Source: Eudromia elegans (lineage: Eukaryota; Chordata; Aves; Tinamiformes; Tinamidae). Taken from it: DNA of 64,000 nt. Below are positions 34,816-47,105 of this stretch, in pieces; the stretch's first letter is position 1, and the number at the start of each line of letters is the position of its first letter. Where the stretch lies: the NCBI GenBank assembly GCA_003342815.1, contig PTEX01000205.1, positions 1,198,252-1,262,251 on the forward strand, in the 5' to 3' direction. Position numbers and translations under genes: made by a program. The notes under the pieces were generated by a model. The model searched no databases, was not told the origin of the DNA, and was given only the letters and a program-made list of their open reading frames with translations.

Positions 34816-37800
34816 CCTTTGGTTCACATCATTTCTGAAAAGAAACACCCAGGAAGTTCCCCATGCTGGGCAGGTAAGGAGGACACCTGCCCTCCAGCTG
34901 GCACTCTTTAAGAAAGAAAGAACAAACTCAGTAACATTTTCCTCCTTCAGAACAGGCTTTGGTGAAGACTCATGTTCAGATTGAGCTCATCATAACTTCT
35001 CATGCTTTTCTTTAGAATCAAATGCTGCTTGCCAGGAGTTCCCATGCTGACATGCCAGGGAAGGAAATGCAAAAGAGCATCAGGGATGGAAAGGGAAGAT
35101 GTCACAGAAGGGCCTCCCAGGCTGATGTGGAACGGGGCCGATTTATTCGTTATTTTTGCTCTAAGACACTTTATAAAAACTTGATGGCCTTCTTGTGAGC
35201 AGTGAAATGGCCTTACCTCGAGCCAGGATTTCTGACTGTGTCACTGAACCAGTCCAGCTGCTAAGAATATCAATGTGGTAACTCTACATGACATGAAAGA
35301 ACTGTCTGTGCACATCATAGAGAGCCTATTGCAGACATGAAAACAAATCCAAGAGATAACCCCCAATGTAAAAGATGCATGGACAGAAAACTAGAGAACT
35401 TGCTGACACTCAGAACTAGCATGGTTTCACTTCACTTTTTTTTCTCTTACTATTAATCTTGCAAGTGGATACTGATTTCTTTTCCACCATAAACACAATC
35501 TTCTCTATTAAGCTAGCATGGAAGGGACAGTATTTGAAACCAGGTAGAATACCAAAGAAATGATGAAAGTGTTCAAGGCAATTACTCTTGCCATACATAG
35601 AGCTAGCTGTCAAGGAAATAAGGGAATGAACACGACCCTTGTGGGAGCAGGCAATATGCTGGATGTGAAATGCAAACAAACAAACAATACTAACTCAAAC
35701 TTTACTTCTCAGTGTGTGAACTTGTCAGAAAAATTGTGACATGAAATGAATCTTCAGGTAGCTTCCAATGCTGCATTCCTTCTATTTCTATCCTTGCTTT
35801 CAGGGAGGCTTTCAGTCCATCTATATTGTTAAGAATTAGAGGAGCTAATTTCTTTAGGAAACTTGTAAAATACACTTCTTAGAAAGCAAACACTTCACAA
35901 ACTATTGAGGCTCTATTTAGAGACACACAAAATGCACTAAAAATCTATATATTAAGAAATAAATTTGAGTTCAGTCACTAATGTGACATGTAGAATATTT
36001 TGTTTTACTTGATGAGAGCAATTACCATTACAAACTTTGATTATTTACATTTGAAATACTGGCAATCTGACAAACCTTTAAAACATCTATTTTGGTTGCT
36101 CGTTTAGTTACCCTTTCAGCTGGTATACTCATTGGCTTCACAAATTGAAAAAGAAGATTTCAGGGGAAGGAGCACAGCAGCACATTAGCAGAATTTTTTG
36201 ATCCCCAGACAACAACTTTTAGCTCATTGATCAAGCTGCCAACTTCACCAGATTTAGATATACAAACTAGTTTTCATCTATTCTGTTTCTGAGAAGCCAC
36301 CCATGAACTTCAGATCCAGATGTTCTTTTCATTTCTGTAGGATCAGGCTATACAGACTCCCACTCAGGCTGGAAGCTATGGCTGAGATTGCTTCAAGTCA
36401 ATTGTTTAAATTTAAGAATGCCCTTTTGCTTCCCATGCTTTGATCCACATCTCTTCCACCTTTCAGCTATCCATGGTGATCTCCTTTGCCTTCTCCACCC
36501 AAAAGAACCACCAAACTTTATATCAAGTTGCTCCATATTTTCAGAATTACTCCCCTTTCCCCACAAAACAGCCTGATAGTAAATGCAGCAGATTATTGGT
36601 TATACGTTTCCAATTAGGTATGTGCTAGCACATGAAAAATGGTCAGTATGAATTCACAGAAAACAAGAACAAATTAAATACTTGCTACATAATGTCTCCG
36701 TGAGTAGAATAAAGGTCTTATTTTTCCATAATGCTCCTTTAACCCTGCTTTCATCCACTCTTTTAATTTCATTTGAGTTCTTCAATATATTTTGCATCCC
36801 AGTAGCTCTCACACAGCCAAGATTCTCTTTGCAAAGAGAAGTGTATGCCTGAAAATGTCCTCTTCTCCCCTCCCAGGGATCAAAGTACATTCATTACCTT
36901 AAATTAAAAGAAAACACTCAAAAATAATGTATTCAGGGACATGTCTACAGCAAACCAGGGTGGCAGATCAATTTGAACCCAAATTTCTGTATGTGCAAGG
37001 TGCCATAGACCAGTGGAACAAGCAGAGTGCCCCAACATGAAACACGTTATCTGTCAGCTCCTCACACAACTTGCATTGGTTTCAGGAGCTGTAGAAGGGG
37101 CACACACACCTCGGGCCAGGACTTACCATCATCCCTCCTCTTTACCTTCCCCCTTCAGAAGGCCTGAGAGCATGCCAGAAATGGCAAGAAGGGGAGGGAA
37201 AGAAGAGATACTGTAAAATGGGAGGAATATTAAGCACTTGTCTATTGGTCCTAGGCAATGTGTGATTTATTGGATTTATCGAAATAAACATTGCTTTCTT
37301 TCCTTTAAAAGGGAAAAAAGAAAAGCAGAGCTGGATGAACATGAAATATCAATAAAAGGAACCTGAAGTGCATTCAGTACTTCTGGTGCCCAAAGTGAAA
37401 GGCATGATCAGGTCAAAAACAGAATGGGTGATATCAATGCTTTTGGTCTATTGTTGTTGTTTTGTATTTTTGGACTTGGCACTTCATTTTCCTAATTGAG
37501 CATCTCAGCTAAGAGGGGCTCTGCAGTGAGCCATAACACAAGGATCAAAACACCTGGCTGCACGGGAGCGCATGCATCATTATGACAGATACCCAGAACG
37601 AAAACAGGTTTTCCAGTGCAAATAAAGGTCTTATTATTCTAGAGTCTGTTGCATTAATAGCATAAACAAATGCCCACAATAGTCCTCTCTTTTCTGCTTT
37701 GAAAGAAATAACGAAGGACCTTTATGAAGCTTCTAGGGAGACAGACAAGGAAGGCAGAAAAGCTTCCCTCGCGCTTCTCTGACTGATGTCACAGTTCCTG

Positions 37801-37816
37801 TGGCCAAAACATGTTT
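34816..37816. other. Unannotated non-coding DNA
   Basis: AT-rich spacer with no recognised gene. Pyrimidine-rich at 36420-36570. Open frames are under 90 codons. Confidence 0.45.
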
Positions 37817-37829
37817 GTTGCTAAGCAAC
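37817..37829. promoter_or_regulatory. Palindromic RFX-type X-box
   Basis: GTTGCT-A-AGCAAC is a perfect 6+1+6 inverted repeat and a good match to the RFX X-box. A CRE-like TGATGTCA lies 30 bp upstream (37785-37792). The surrounding 37740-37960 is complex, non-repetitive sequence that could be an enhancer. No binding data can be seen here. Confidence 0.35.
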
Positions 37830-38472
37830 TATGTATATATTACACTCTTCTGCTTCCATTTGGGATTTAACATATGCATTTTTACTTTCATCTCTGATGC
37901 ATAGTTACATTTGTTTGCTGTGGGTGCCAGGATGAATGGAAGCTGTCCGGTATGGGATATGCATAAGAAGTGAAAGGCACACAGAATGATTTACCAATGT
38001 GCATCATTGTTTTGCAGCATGGCTCAATGGGAAACCTACTGAGTGCCATTCACCAGTGGTTGGGCCAATTTTTTTTTTTATTCAGGAGTGATGCTGGTTG
38101 CTATATAGCAGCTATTGGTTCAAGAAGTGCAGCAGTTCTCAGATGTCATGAAGTAACAGAGTATGCAGATAGTCTGACTGGTAATTATTGCAGATGGATT
38201 CTTTCTACAATGATAAAAGAGGTCCGTTCTTTCATCTGGAGTTTTGCATTTTATGCATAAATCCAGTTTTCCCTACACCTCTCCCACTTACTTGGCAGGC
38301 AATGAAAAAAAATCACCTTTTCCTTTTGAATTGTGTGCAGATGACCCAAATCAGCGGCACGCATCATTCGCATTTTTCAATGAATCAAATCTAAAAAGAA
38401 ATGAAAACAGAGGGTAAGGAGAAAAAGAAGGCAGGATGTGAGAGTTCATTTATGTTATAAACACTCTAACAG
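37830..38472. other. Unannotated non-coding DNA
   Basis: No gene. A 96-codon frame (37970-38260) has no recognisable domain. Confidence 0.45.
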
Positions 38473-38473
38473 G

Positions 38474-38486
38474 AAAAAAAAAAAAA
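38474..38486. repeat. Poly(A) run
   Basis: Thirteen A's with no recognisable adjoining retroposon. Confidence 0.9.
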
Positions 38487-41400
38487 TCAGTCTTACAAAC
38501 CACATGTCTATTACCCTCTAATGAAATTATAAGAGAATGCTATTAGTCATGTCTGTACGTTTACTCACATTGTGAGTTCAATAATTAAATTAGAAGATCT
38601 GACATGGAGTTTACTAAACAAAAAATCCATGCTACAACAAAAAAAAGAGCAGGATATTGCTAACTTCCTTTTGGGTTTCGCATTGTCTCTATTAATAAGC
38701 ATTAAAGAATAAAACACTGGAGGAATTCTTGCCGTCTAGATGATTTGGGTTTTGTTATGCTTTTCAGTTTAGCTTAATTTCCCACTGGAAGCTTCTCTCT
38801 AAGTGCAGGCCTAGGATTATCAGCACATGAAGGGAAAAATAAAGAAAGAAATCTTAAACTCAGTTTGCTACTGGAATCTGAGACAGGAGAGGGTGTGTAG
38901 AGAGGAGGCAAGGCAGTCTTTAAACCAGCCATGGCTGTTACATAACTTTGGGGAAAATTGAAGGCTTTTTTCTTTCCCCTGAAGCTCAAGGAAAAAAAAA
39001 TAAGATTATAAAAAGGAATATTGTATGAAAGCAACTGACTCACCCATTCTCTTATGCATTGATTCAGGACTATCTCAGTTGAAAGAAAAACTTATCTCTG
39101 GGTGTGCATTGGTACAGCGAGTGAGGATAGAACAGCTCTCTCGTGGCTCTCTTCCACACAAGACAGATAAGGATAATTCAGTCAATGTTGTTTTATGTGT
39201 TGGCTGCCTTTTGCTCTGTGAATTTTCTGCACCTCAGGATTGCACTAGGGCCCCTGAAGGATCCATGCAGACCCTCAGCAATGCCCTTTCCCGGGAGCTC
39301 TCTTTGCTCAAATAGAGAAAACAGCCTGAGTTTGAGCAAGAGTCAGGCCCCTCACAATACAAAATTTGCTGTATAACTGCAATAACTGGGCTTAAAAATA
39401 AAAACACTCCACACAGGACCAACTGCCCTACACTTTTAGGCCTATCAGGAATTATCTGCAGTTTCAAAACTGCCTTTATATCGCAGAGGATGAATTTAGC
39501 ACTTTCCTGCTAGTTATAGGACCACATAACCAGCTATTCAGTAACCTGCATTTGTGACACGCCAAGGTTGACCCCAAGCTATCGCTGGCACAAGGTCAGT
39601 GCTTCCCTGGAGCCGCAGCAATGTAAACTTGTCCCTGCTGCCGCATGCACGCGGCTCCTAATTTTGAAATTCACTGCACAGCTGAAGGACTGACAGCAGC
39701 CTCTGCGTTTAACTTTTGATCTCTGGATATTTCGCCATCCTTCAAAAAGCAGAGCTTTGCTAATTCACATTCCCATTGCATTTGAGTCTGCCCCGTTCTA
39801 AAAGAATGTGCAGCTTACAGGAGAGCTTATGATGCACATTCTTGATACAACAAGATAGATACGCTTGATATCACAAAATATTTTATATCCTTGAATCTTC
39901 TTTTAAACATAATAAATAAATAGTTTAAGTGCATTGCGTATATTTCAATGATTATTTTTAGCCAGCTGAACTGTGTCTTAGAAAGCAAATTAAGTTGGCA
40001 TCCACACTGACATGAGCAGTTCTCGACAACAGTGCCTTTGCTCAGCAACTGAGGCAGTTCTACCTTAAAGACCCTAAAAACACATCAAAACTACCATCCA
40101 CAGTTAGCAAGTATATTCCTCTCTAATTAAGAAATAACCTGCTAATAAAATGTAAGAGTAATATTTAAAGCACTGTTATAGAGTACTACTTTCTCTATTT
40201 CAGAAGTCATCCTGAAACACTCAGCTGAAGGGATGATTTTTCATTGTTTTCCTCCAGAGTCTACATTTGGAGGATATTAGGAAAAGCTGAAACCAAGACA
40301 GATGCACACATTCCAGGGATTCATACAGAGTCCTGCCACTGCGAGCCCAACCGAGGCGATGAACCTTTGTGGACCTTCCAGGAAGCTTGTGAATTTTGTT
40401 GCCAAGTTCAAACAGCTCTAAAATACATAAGGAAATGAGATCCCATGGTATTTATACAAATTCCCATGTCAGACATAAATGAATACCTTTGTCTACTGTT
40501 CAGCAAAAAAAAAAAAAACCCAAACTTGCAGGAATCTTTCCCAAATGTAAGAGTGGTTATATTATTACTGCGCTAAATCTAGCAAAAGGTAAAGTATATG
40601 TATGCTGGGGGGTGGCTTTCGAGGATGGGGAGTTGCTGCTGTTGTTACAGGGCATGTCTTGGTCTGTTTTATCTGCTATTATATTTTTTATTATTGTAAA
40701 CACTTTAATATAGTGACATGCAATTAATAATCACATACTACTCTAATACTAGCTCTAACTCAACAGACATGCAGAATAGATTTTTTTTTTTTATTGCTGC
40801 TTATGCTTAACTTCAAAAAACAATTCATCCTGCCTTTAGGAAAATATTCATGAAGCAAAACGGGCAATAGAAAAATAATTATTTGAAAAACATTATATGA
40901 GGTGAGTTGTTGCTTCCCTACTGGATGCCAGTTTAAATTGAGCTAATTTGTTTTACCAGTAGCTTAAGAAAACCCCAGCACAGCAGCATGACAATTATAT
41001 CCAGGTGCAAGGACTTAATTCAACAAATTCTAGGTGGATCCTTCCAGTCGGCTCTGTGGGCCCTATCCTCAGCTGTGGCTAAGAACAGATGCCCTTGAAA
41101 AAAAACAACTCTGTAATCATGATCCATTCAGTCCTTGAATAGTGAAGCTGAAATGTGTCCAGGAAGAAAAAAAGAATATAAATGATATTTCTATGTCCAG
41201 AATATCAATTGAAGCATGATTGAGAAAGAGGAACATCTGACTTAAGTAGTAAATCTGAGTAAACACTTAGATACCTTTTTGCACTATTCTCATACACCGC
41301 ATGTAAAAACAATAGTTCATCTGCAGAATACAAGCATTTTTTCCCCTTATTCTCTAAGATTTAGTAATAGGACCTGCAAAATCAGATTCATAAATGTACT

Positions 41401-41626
41401 ATTCTTAGTTTTGTGAACATATTAATAAAAAGATCAAATTAGAGGTCTTGAATTTTAGACAATGCCTCGATATAATAAATGTTAAACCTTTATCTTCAAA
41501 GTCAACAATTCAGGCAAGAACTCAAGCACCGTGTAGATAAAGATTGCAATATGTAAAGTCTACAGACGTGTAGGTTTTTGATCCTTTATAGCCAAAAACT
41601 GCACGAGGACAGTAACGTTCAAGCTG
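38487..41626. other. Unannotated non-coding DNA
   Basis: AT-rich. The part near 39600-39830 is GC-richer, complex, non-repetitive sequence. A-runs occur at 40504-40517 and a T run at 40781-40792. No gene recognised. Confidence 0.45.
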
Positions 41627-41664
41627 CAGACGGCAGTAACATATGTCTGCGTATATGCCGTCTG
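41627..41664. repeat. Inverted repeat, 9-bp GC-rich arms, 20-nt loop
   Basis: Arms cagacggca (41627-41635) and tgccgtctg (41656-41664) are exact reverse complements around a loop containing the palindrome acatatgt. The hairpin stands out from AT-rich flanks. The stem is too short for an ordinary microRNA precursor. Confidence 0.8.
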
Positions 41665-41923
41665 GTTCTGACTCAAATGGACAAGGCAGAATTATATCAG
41701 TTTCAGTTGGAAAAATATTTTCATAACAGTTTGGTTACATATCGCTTATTATAAGTGGGTTTAGCCTAGGAAATAACTTATATCTAAACGCAGTGGAAAG
41801 TGCCACTGGGTTATTTGATAATTGCTGAAATACTCCCAGATGTGTACAGATTTTACTGATTTGTGCACTATAAACAGTTACAGTCAATTATTAGATTAAC
41901 AAGACCAACTAAAGTTCAGGAAG
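41665..41923. other. Unannotated AT-rich DNA
   Basis: Nothing recognised. Confidence 0.5.
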
Positions 41924-41945
41924 GTATCTGTATCTATACAGATAC
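41924..41945. repeat. 9-bp hairpin in TATC/GATA-rich sequence
   Basis: Arms gtatctgta (41924-41932) and tacagatac (41937-41945) around loop tcta. Followed by TATA/CTATAGATAT-type low-complexity sequence to about 41990. Confidence 0.85.
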
Positions 41946-42446
41946 TATATATACACAAATATACTTGCAAATATCTATAGATATGCACATCTAAATGAAC
42001 AAGAATATGCCATGAAGACTAATTTAAGAATTTAGGCTTTCGTTGTAACCTTTGTGTCATTGTCAGTGCAACTCATGTATTCAAACCTTTGAATATTGCA
42101 AATGATGTTTTCCCTCCTACAATTTTACACGCAGGAGTTTACTAAATACCTCCCAAAAAAGCAACATTTTTTGTTATTATGAATTTCAACTTTAACTAAC
42201 ACTAATTAGAAGGTGTACCAGATGACTCTGATTAAACTAGTGGGTAGTGCTTATTCAGATTTAATGTGAGCAATCTGGACATTTTGAAAAACAGCCAAGC
42301 TGGGCTCAAATAAAAAACTGCCAAAAATCCAAACTCTGAATTCAGCCAGGCATGTCAGACTGGTTCCCATGAACATTAAAAATAAAATTAAAATCAGTTG
42401 GAAGCCTTAGTTTCCTTCAAAAAAAGCAAACATCCTCCCCATACTC
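41946..42446. other. Unannotated AT-rich DNA
   Basis: No gene or repeat recognised beyond low-complexity AT near its start. Confidence 0.5.
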
Positions 42447-42680
42447 TCACAAACTGTTCCTGCTTATAGATGCTGCCCTTTCAAAGCCACCTCCCAGCAC
42501 CCCAAACAAAATGAGGAAGATGAACCAGAGAGAGGTTATTGTTTTGTTGCAAACATCAGCTCCTGTGCCTCTGAATACTGGTTTCTTGGTGAGGGTGGAG
42601 TAAAACAGCAAGAGGGCAGCTGCCAGTTGAAACACATTTTCCAAGACTGTCATCCAGAAATCAAGAGACGTGTTTTTCAC
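42447..42680 (-). other. Open frame with two hydrophobic segments, possible exon or chance
   Basis: A 77-codon minus frame (GTG first codon, so not a normal eukaryotic start) encodes two short hydrophobic stretches, VFQLAAALLLFYSTL and SLWFIFLILFGVLGGGF, joined by a polar loop with an NKT glycosylation-type site. Codon choice leans to C/G-ending Leu, Ile, Thr and Phe codons, as in real coding DNA. No family is recognised, flanking splice sites are weak (AG at the 5' side, GTGAGAG at the end), and T-rich antisense DNA often gives hydrophobic peptides. Confidence 0.15.
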
Positions 42681-42789
42681 TAGCTTTTAATTTGAAACAC
42701 ACTTTACCGAGACATATCTTATTCATCTGAACCTTTGAACATCTGATCTAAGGTGAGATTTAGGAATCAAATAGAGCAAGCTCAGTTTT

Positions 42790-42960
42790 CTGCTGGTGTA
42801 AGATGACATAACCACCCCAGATAATGGACTTGGGGCTACTTACACCCACATTTGGATTTTATAGATTTTTATCCCCCCATTATGTTTACTTGCAGGGAAT
42901 GTTTTCCATTTACACTAGTGTTAATCTGAAAGGTAAAATCAGAATCTAACCCACTGTGAG
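42790..42960. mobile_element. Decayed ancient amniote repeat with inverted 'gtgtaa/ttacac' words
   Basis: The phrases ctgctggtgtaag and cttacacccac flank cataaccaccccagataatgg. Then catttacactagtgttaatc and aaaatcagaatctaaccc follow. This is the order of a common, very old amniote repeat built on 'GCTGGTGTAAAT..ATTTACACCAG(C/T)..CAGAATCTGGCCC'. The internal inverted words suggest a palindromic non-autonomous element. Assignment is from remembered turtle and bird copies and is uncertain. Confidence 0.4.
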
Positions 42961-45900
42961 ATTCTACATTTACCAAGGCTCTAAAGAGAGCCAAATCCAT
43001 CCATTTAGAAAAAAAAATTCAAAAAAACTTTCAGATACCAAGTCAAAATTCTAATGAGAGATGTCTCCGATTTTACCTCAAAACTCATTTTTAATGACAA
43101 AAATACTGAAGGTTTAAGGAGAAGGTTTCTCTTGTCCTGCCCATTGCTTTGTGGTACAAAGAGCCACAGGACTCCTCCTGGGGAGCTTATTCTCAGAAGC
43201 TCCATTTCTTGAAATGAGGATGGCCATAGAAGTGCAAGGACTGTATAGAGTGTAAGTTAAACAACACCATAAGTTACTGTTTTCTAAAAACGAAATATGC
43301 ATAAGGGAAAACTTTTTTTTTATGTGTCTTACTGCTTCTGGGGTGCAGCCAGATGTTTTAGGAGGGGAAAAATGAAAAAAACAAGAGGAAAAAGTCCTGG
43401 TTCCTTTCCCAAGTTTCAACATGACTTTCCCTAAAATATACTGTTTAAAAATATATAAATATATAGATTTAGTAAGAAATTTTTACTGGATTTTTCCTAT
43501 TTTTAAAGTTAAATTTCTACCTTCAAGAAAAGGATTAAGATTTAATGCATTTTATGCTTTGTTTGAACAGCAAAATCATATTCATACCCTGGAAACACAC
43601 CTTTCTGTTCTGTCTACAACCATCAGTCCTTACATTGCTAAAGTTAGACAAAAATTGGGGGAGGGATGGGAGAGGTTCATCTACATTATTTTGCTTTACA
43701 CAGTGAAATAGATCAAAGTAGGTTTGGATTTATATCTCTCAAAAACACATGATTACAATAAACTGAATTTAAGTTCTAATTTTGGTTTGAAAGTTCTTCT
43801 TTAAAAGAAAGATATTTAACAAGGTGTAACATCTTAAAAGTAGATTTTCTCAAAAAAAGATTGTGTAGGGTTTTTACTGCTTAGTGTAGCAGACTGTTGA
43901 ACACGTTTTGGAAATCAAAGAAAAAATGATGAATACTAGCTTATAGATAAAAGAAATTTGGTATATTTTTCTGATCAACTGCTAAAATAATTTTAGCATT
44001 GTTTAATAGCACAGTAACATTTCCTCCTCCTATAATTCATAATAGATAATTACATCTATAATTATTATAGGTCATTGGTCATTAATTTGTTTCAAACTAT
44101 GTACCTCTGTGGGCATTAATTACTGCACATCCTTCAAAAAGATATCATTAACAAAATGGGAAGAAGAGAAAATGTTCATTACTATAAATGTTCTACTGGT
44201 TTCTCTCTGGAAAAAAAACAAAGCTAGCAATTAAGATCCCACAAACGTTTTCCTAGACAATGTCACGTAGCATACAAACATAAGAAAGAAATATAAACAA
44301 TGCTAGAGGGGCAAGACAGGAAACTTATCCTGGGAACTCCATATTTCAGTTTAAACACTCGCAATAATCTTCAGGAATCAAAATGAGAAAAGTCAATCTA
44401 CACTGAGCGAACTTTCCAATAGTCTCAGGCAAAAACCCTTTCAAAGTGCTGTAAAAGCAAGAATCTTCACTCACTTGTGTGCTCAGGTTTAATTTTGTAC
44501 TCCTGAATACTCCACCTCTATGAGTACTTGCAGAACTGAGTCTTGGAGTACACTCTGGCACTCTCTCCTCCTCCTTGAATGCACGTGTGTGTATGTTACC
44601 TCTACTACATGGGCTGAACCATTTGCCAGTACAAAGGGCCTTGACTAGCTGTTTCCCACAGGTAGCAATCTTGGTTCAAGGGTCCAACAGGTCTCTGGCA
44701 GAAGCTCTTTATTTACAGAGCTTACAGTGAAAATCCTGTTTGCTGGAACACACTAAAAGCAGCTTCCAAATCCAACTTTGCAGCAAGCACCAAGACTCAG
44801 TTTGAAACGTCATTTGCAGCCAGTACGTGGAACATTGCTCTCACACCTCCTTGAGTTCAGAGCTGACTGTTTTTGAAAGTCTCAGAGTGGCTTTTGGGAG
44901 TGGAGGGGAAATAATGGGGCTCATTAAAACACCCAACTCAGTCTTGAATCCAAGTTTAAAATCACTCATTGTAAAAAAACATGGAACATCTTCCTTATCC
45001 TCCTCTAAGATCTAGTAATGGTTGTGTCAATTCCTTCACGAGCATGGTCCAAAATACCTGAAGAGAGGGGGAAACAATCTGACTGAAAGCTGAACTTCTC
45101 TAAGTTGTAACATGGGCACAAGCACAGTCTAACCAGGCTCTTTTCCTGCAAGAGAAAGAACACGAGCAACAAGACAGGCAGCTCCAATACCACCGATGCT
45201 CTACGTGCCTTCCTCCCCCTTACCACGGTGCACCAACTTGCATATTCACAACCAAGGAGGTAAAAAAAAGCCTATTTAGTATATGTGGAGGATGAGAGGT
45301 TGCTAAAAGAGAAAATAGCTATATGCAGGTAGGTCACTAGCACGATCCTATATCTTTTCAGGCCTCCCAAGGAATTTGGGTGTCCCCAAGCAAATATGGG
45401 AGATCATGAGCATGTCAGCAGGTGCCAAAAGGCCAAGGGGACCTTGTATTTGCAGTAAAGCTGGAGGAAAAGAACTATGGAGCCTTTTGGGATTTATACA
45501 GAAACTGCATGTGTCTGAATGTTTGTGAGAAAAAAAAAGCATCATGATAGCCAATACATATGTGCAGGTTTCCTCCAAACCAACACTGGTCAGTGCACCT
45601 TTTCAAGTATTTACCCAGTTCTGTAGGAGACATCACTGAGGGAAGGAACTAAAGTGAAAAAAATAGTTTTCTATGCAATAAAAATAAATACTACATGGAT
45701 ATCCGACTAGAACATATACCATGGCATAGCATATAGTGGTTTTCAGGCCATTATGTCTCCCTTAATGTCCTTAATACATTCATAAATTGGCTACTTAACT
45801 GTAACCGAGATAGATCAAAAAATGTAACTTCACACTCAGAGTCCAACCTCTCTTCAGAACTGAAGAGATTAAGGACCATCCGCCGGTGTCCTTTCTGACA

Positions 45901-46977
45901 GCTCCACACTTGAGTGGATCATGTTGACTAAACGTCACAGGCTAGACAAATTCTCAGCTTTTGAAAATAACTTCAGCTCCGTTTTTAAGCTCCCTGACAC
46001 AGCAGTCAAAACTCTGCTAACATGATTTACAGTTAAATTAAACATAAAAACATTATCATTAAAATAACTGTGATAAGGTTGAGACCTAATGCCACATACG
46101 CTTTCAAGAAGCGGCCAAGGATATAAACATTTTGGTCTACCGTGCCCAGCCAGTACAGAAATATAACCATGTCCACTGTGCTTATGCAGCAACTATGAGC
46201 TGTAGGCTTTCAATAATTCATAAAATATTCCCTTTCTTCCAGTTGACTCCCTTTTTAGTACTTCCACAATTATTCAGGCACTTTAACAGTTAATATTTTA
46301 TTTCAAATGTAAAGCCCTGGTAACTTTTTCTGCGCCATTTCTATGTAATAACATTACAAGAAAGATCAGTTTTAGCTTGATTTTTTTAAGCTACTATACA
46401 GCCAGTAACACCAATCTATTATAAGGGCATAGTAATACAACATTGTAAGTAAAAAACAAAAAATACACATTCACAGTTTTCTTGTAGCAGAAAACACTCC
46501 ACTAAACACTTGTAATTTACAGTTTTATCAAAAGGTAGATGGGCAACATTAGATTCTCCCATTTTCACACCTCACCAACCACCTGTGTTAATACCAAGGC
46601 ACCAGTAGTATAACCAGTAGTATAGAAATCATTTCTAAAAAATACTTAATTAGGCCCACGCATATTTCAATGTCACCTCATGCAGGAAGATTTTCAAAAC
46701 AGAAAAGCAAGAACCTGTACACCCATTTACTGTCACAAATTATCTTTTCACTAATATCTTAATAATATCTTGGCTAGTATCCTTTGCATGTGGTAAAAAT
46801 ATGTTTCTCCACTCATGCTTTGTCAAAAAGTCTAGCACATAGTATATCCTTATTAAGTAGGAATGCCCCAGACTTGGAAATAAATTATTTCTTCCTTCCT
46901 CATAACTCAAATCTTTGCCCATTTTCAATAGGTGAAGTGTCTGGAACACTCATGGATATTATCAGCTAGAAAAACCT
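42961..46977. other. Unannotated non-coding DNA
   Basis: AT-rich spacer. Frames on either strand are 102 codons or fewer and domainless. A 13-bp tandem word (accagtagtata) is doubled at 46601-46625. No gene recognised. Confidence 0.45.
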
Positions 46978-47105
46978 GGCATAATAATAAAATACTAACC
47001 TCTTGTAAGCATTTTTCATCAAAGCATTTTACAGGTGGTGTCATCATTCCCATTTCCTCTAATAGGGGAACCAAGATGCAGATATGATAAAGATGACCTT
47101 CTTAC
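46978..47105 (-). mobile_element. MIR/L3-tail SINE relic (minus strand)
   Basis: The plus strand reads tail first: aataataaaatactaacc, then catcaaagcattttacagg, then cattcccatttcctctaat and ggggaaccaagatgcag. This is the reverse order of the SINE sequence 'CTGAGG..CCCCAT(C/T)TGTAAAATGGG..TTTGTAAAGCGCTTTGATGAAA(A/G)GCGCTA..TATTATTA'. Heavily decayed. Confidence 0.55.
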
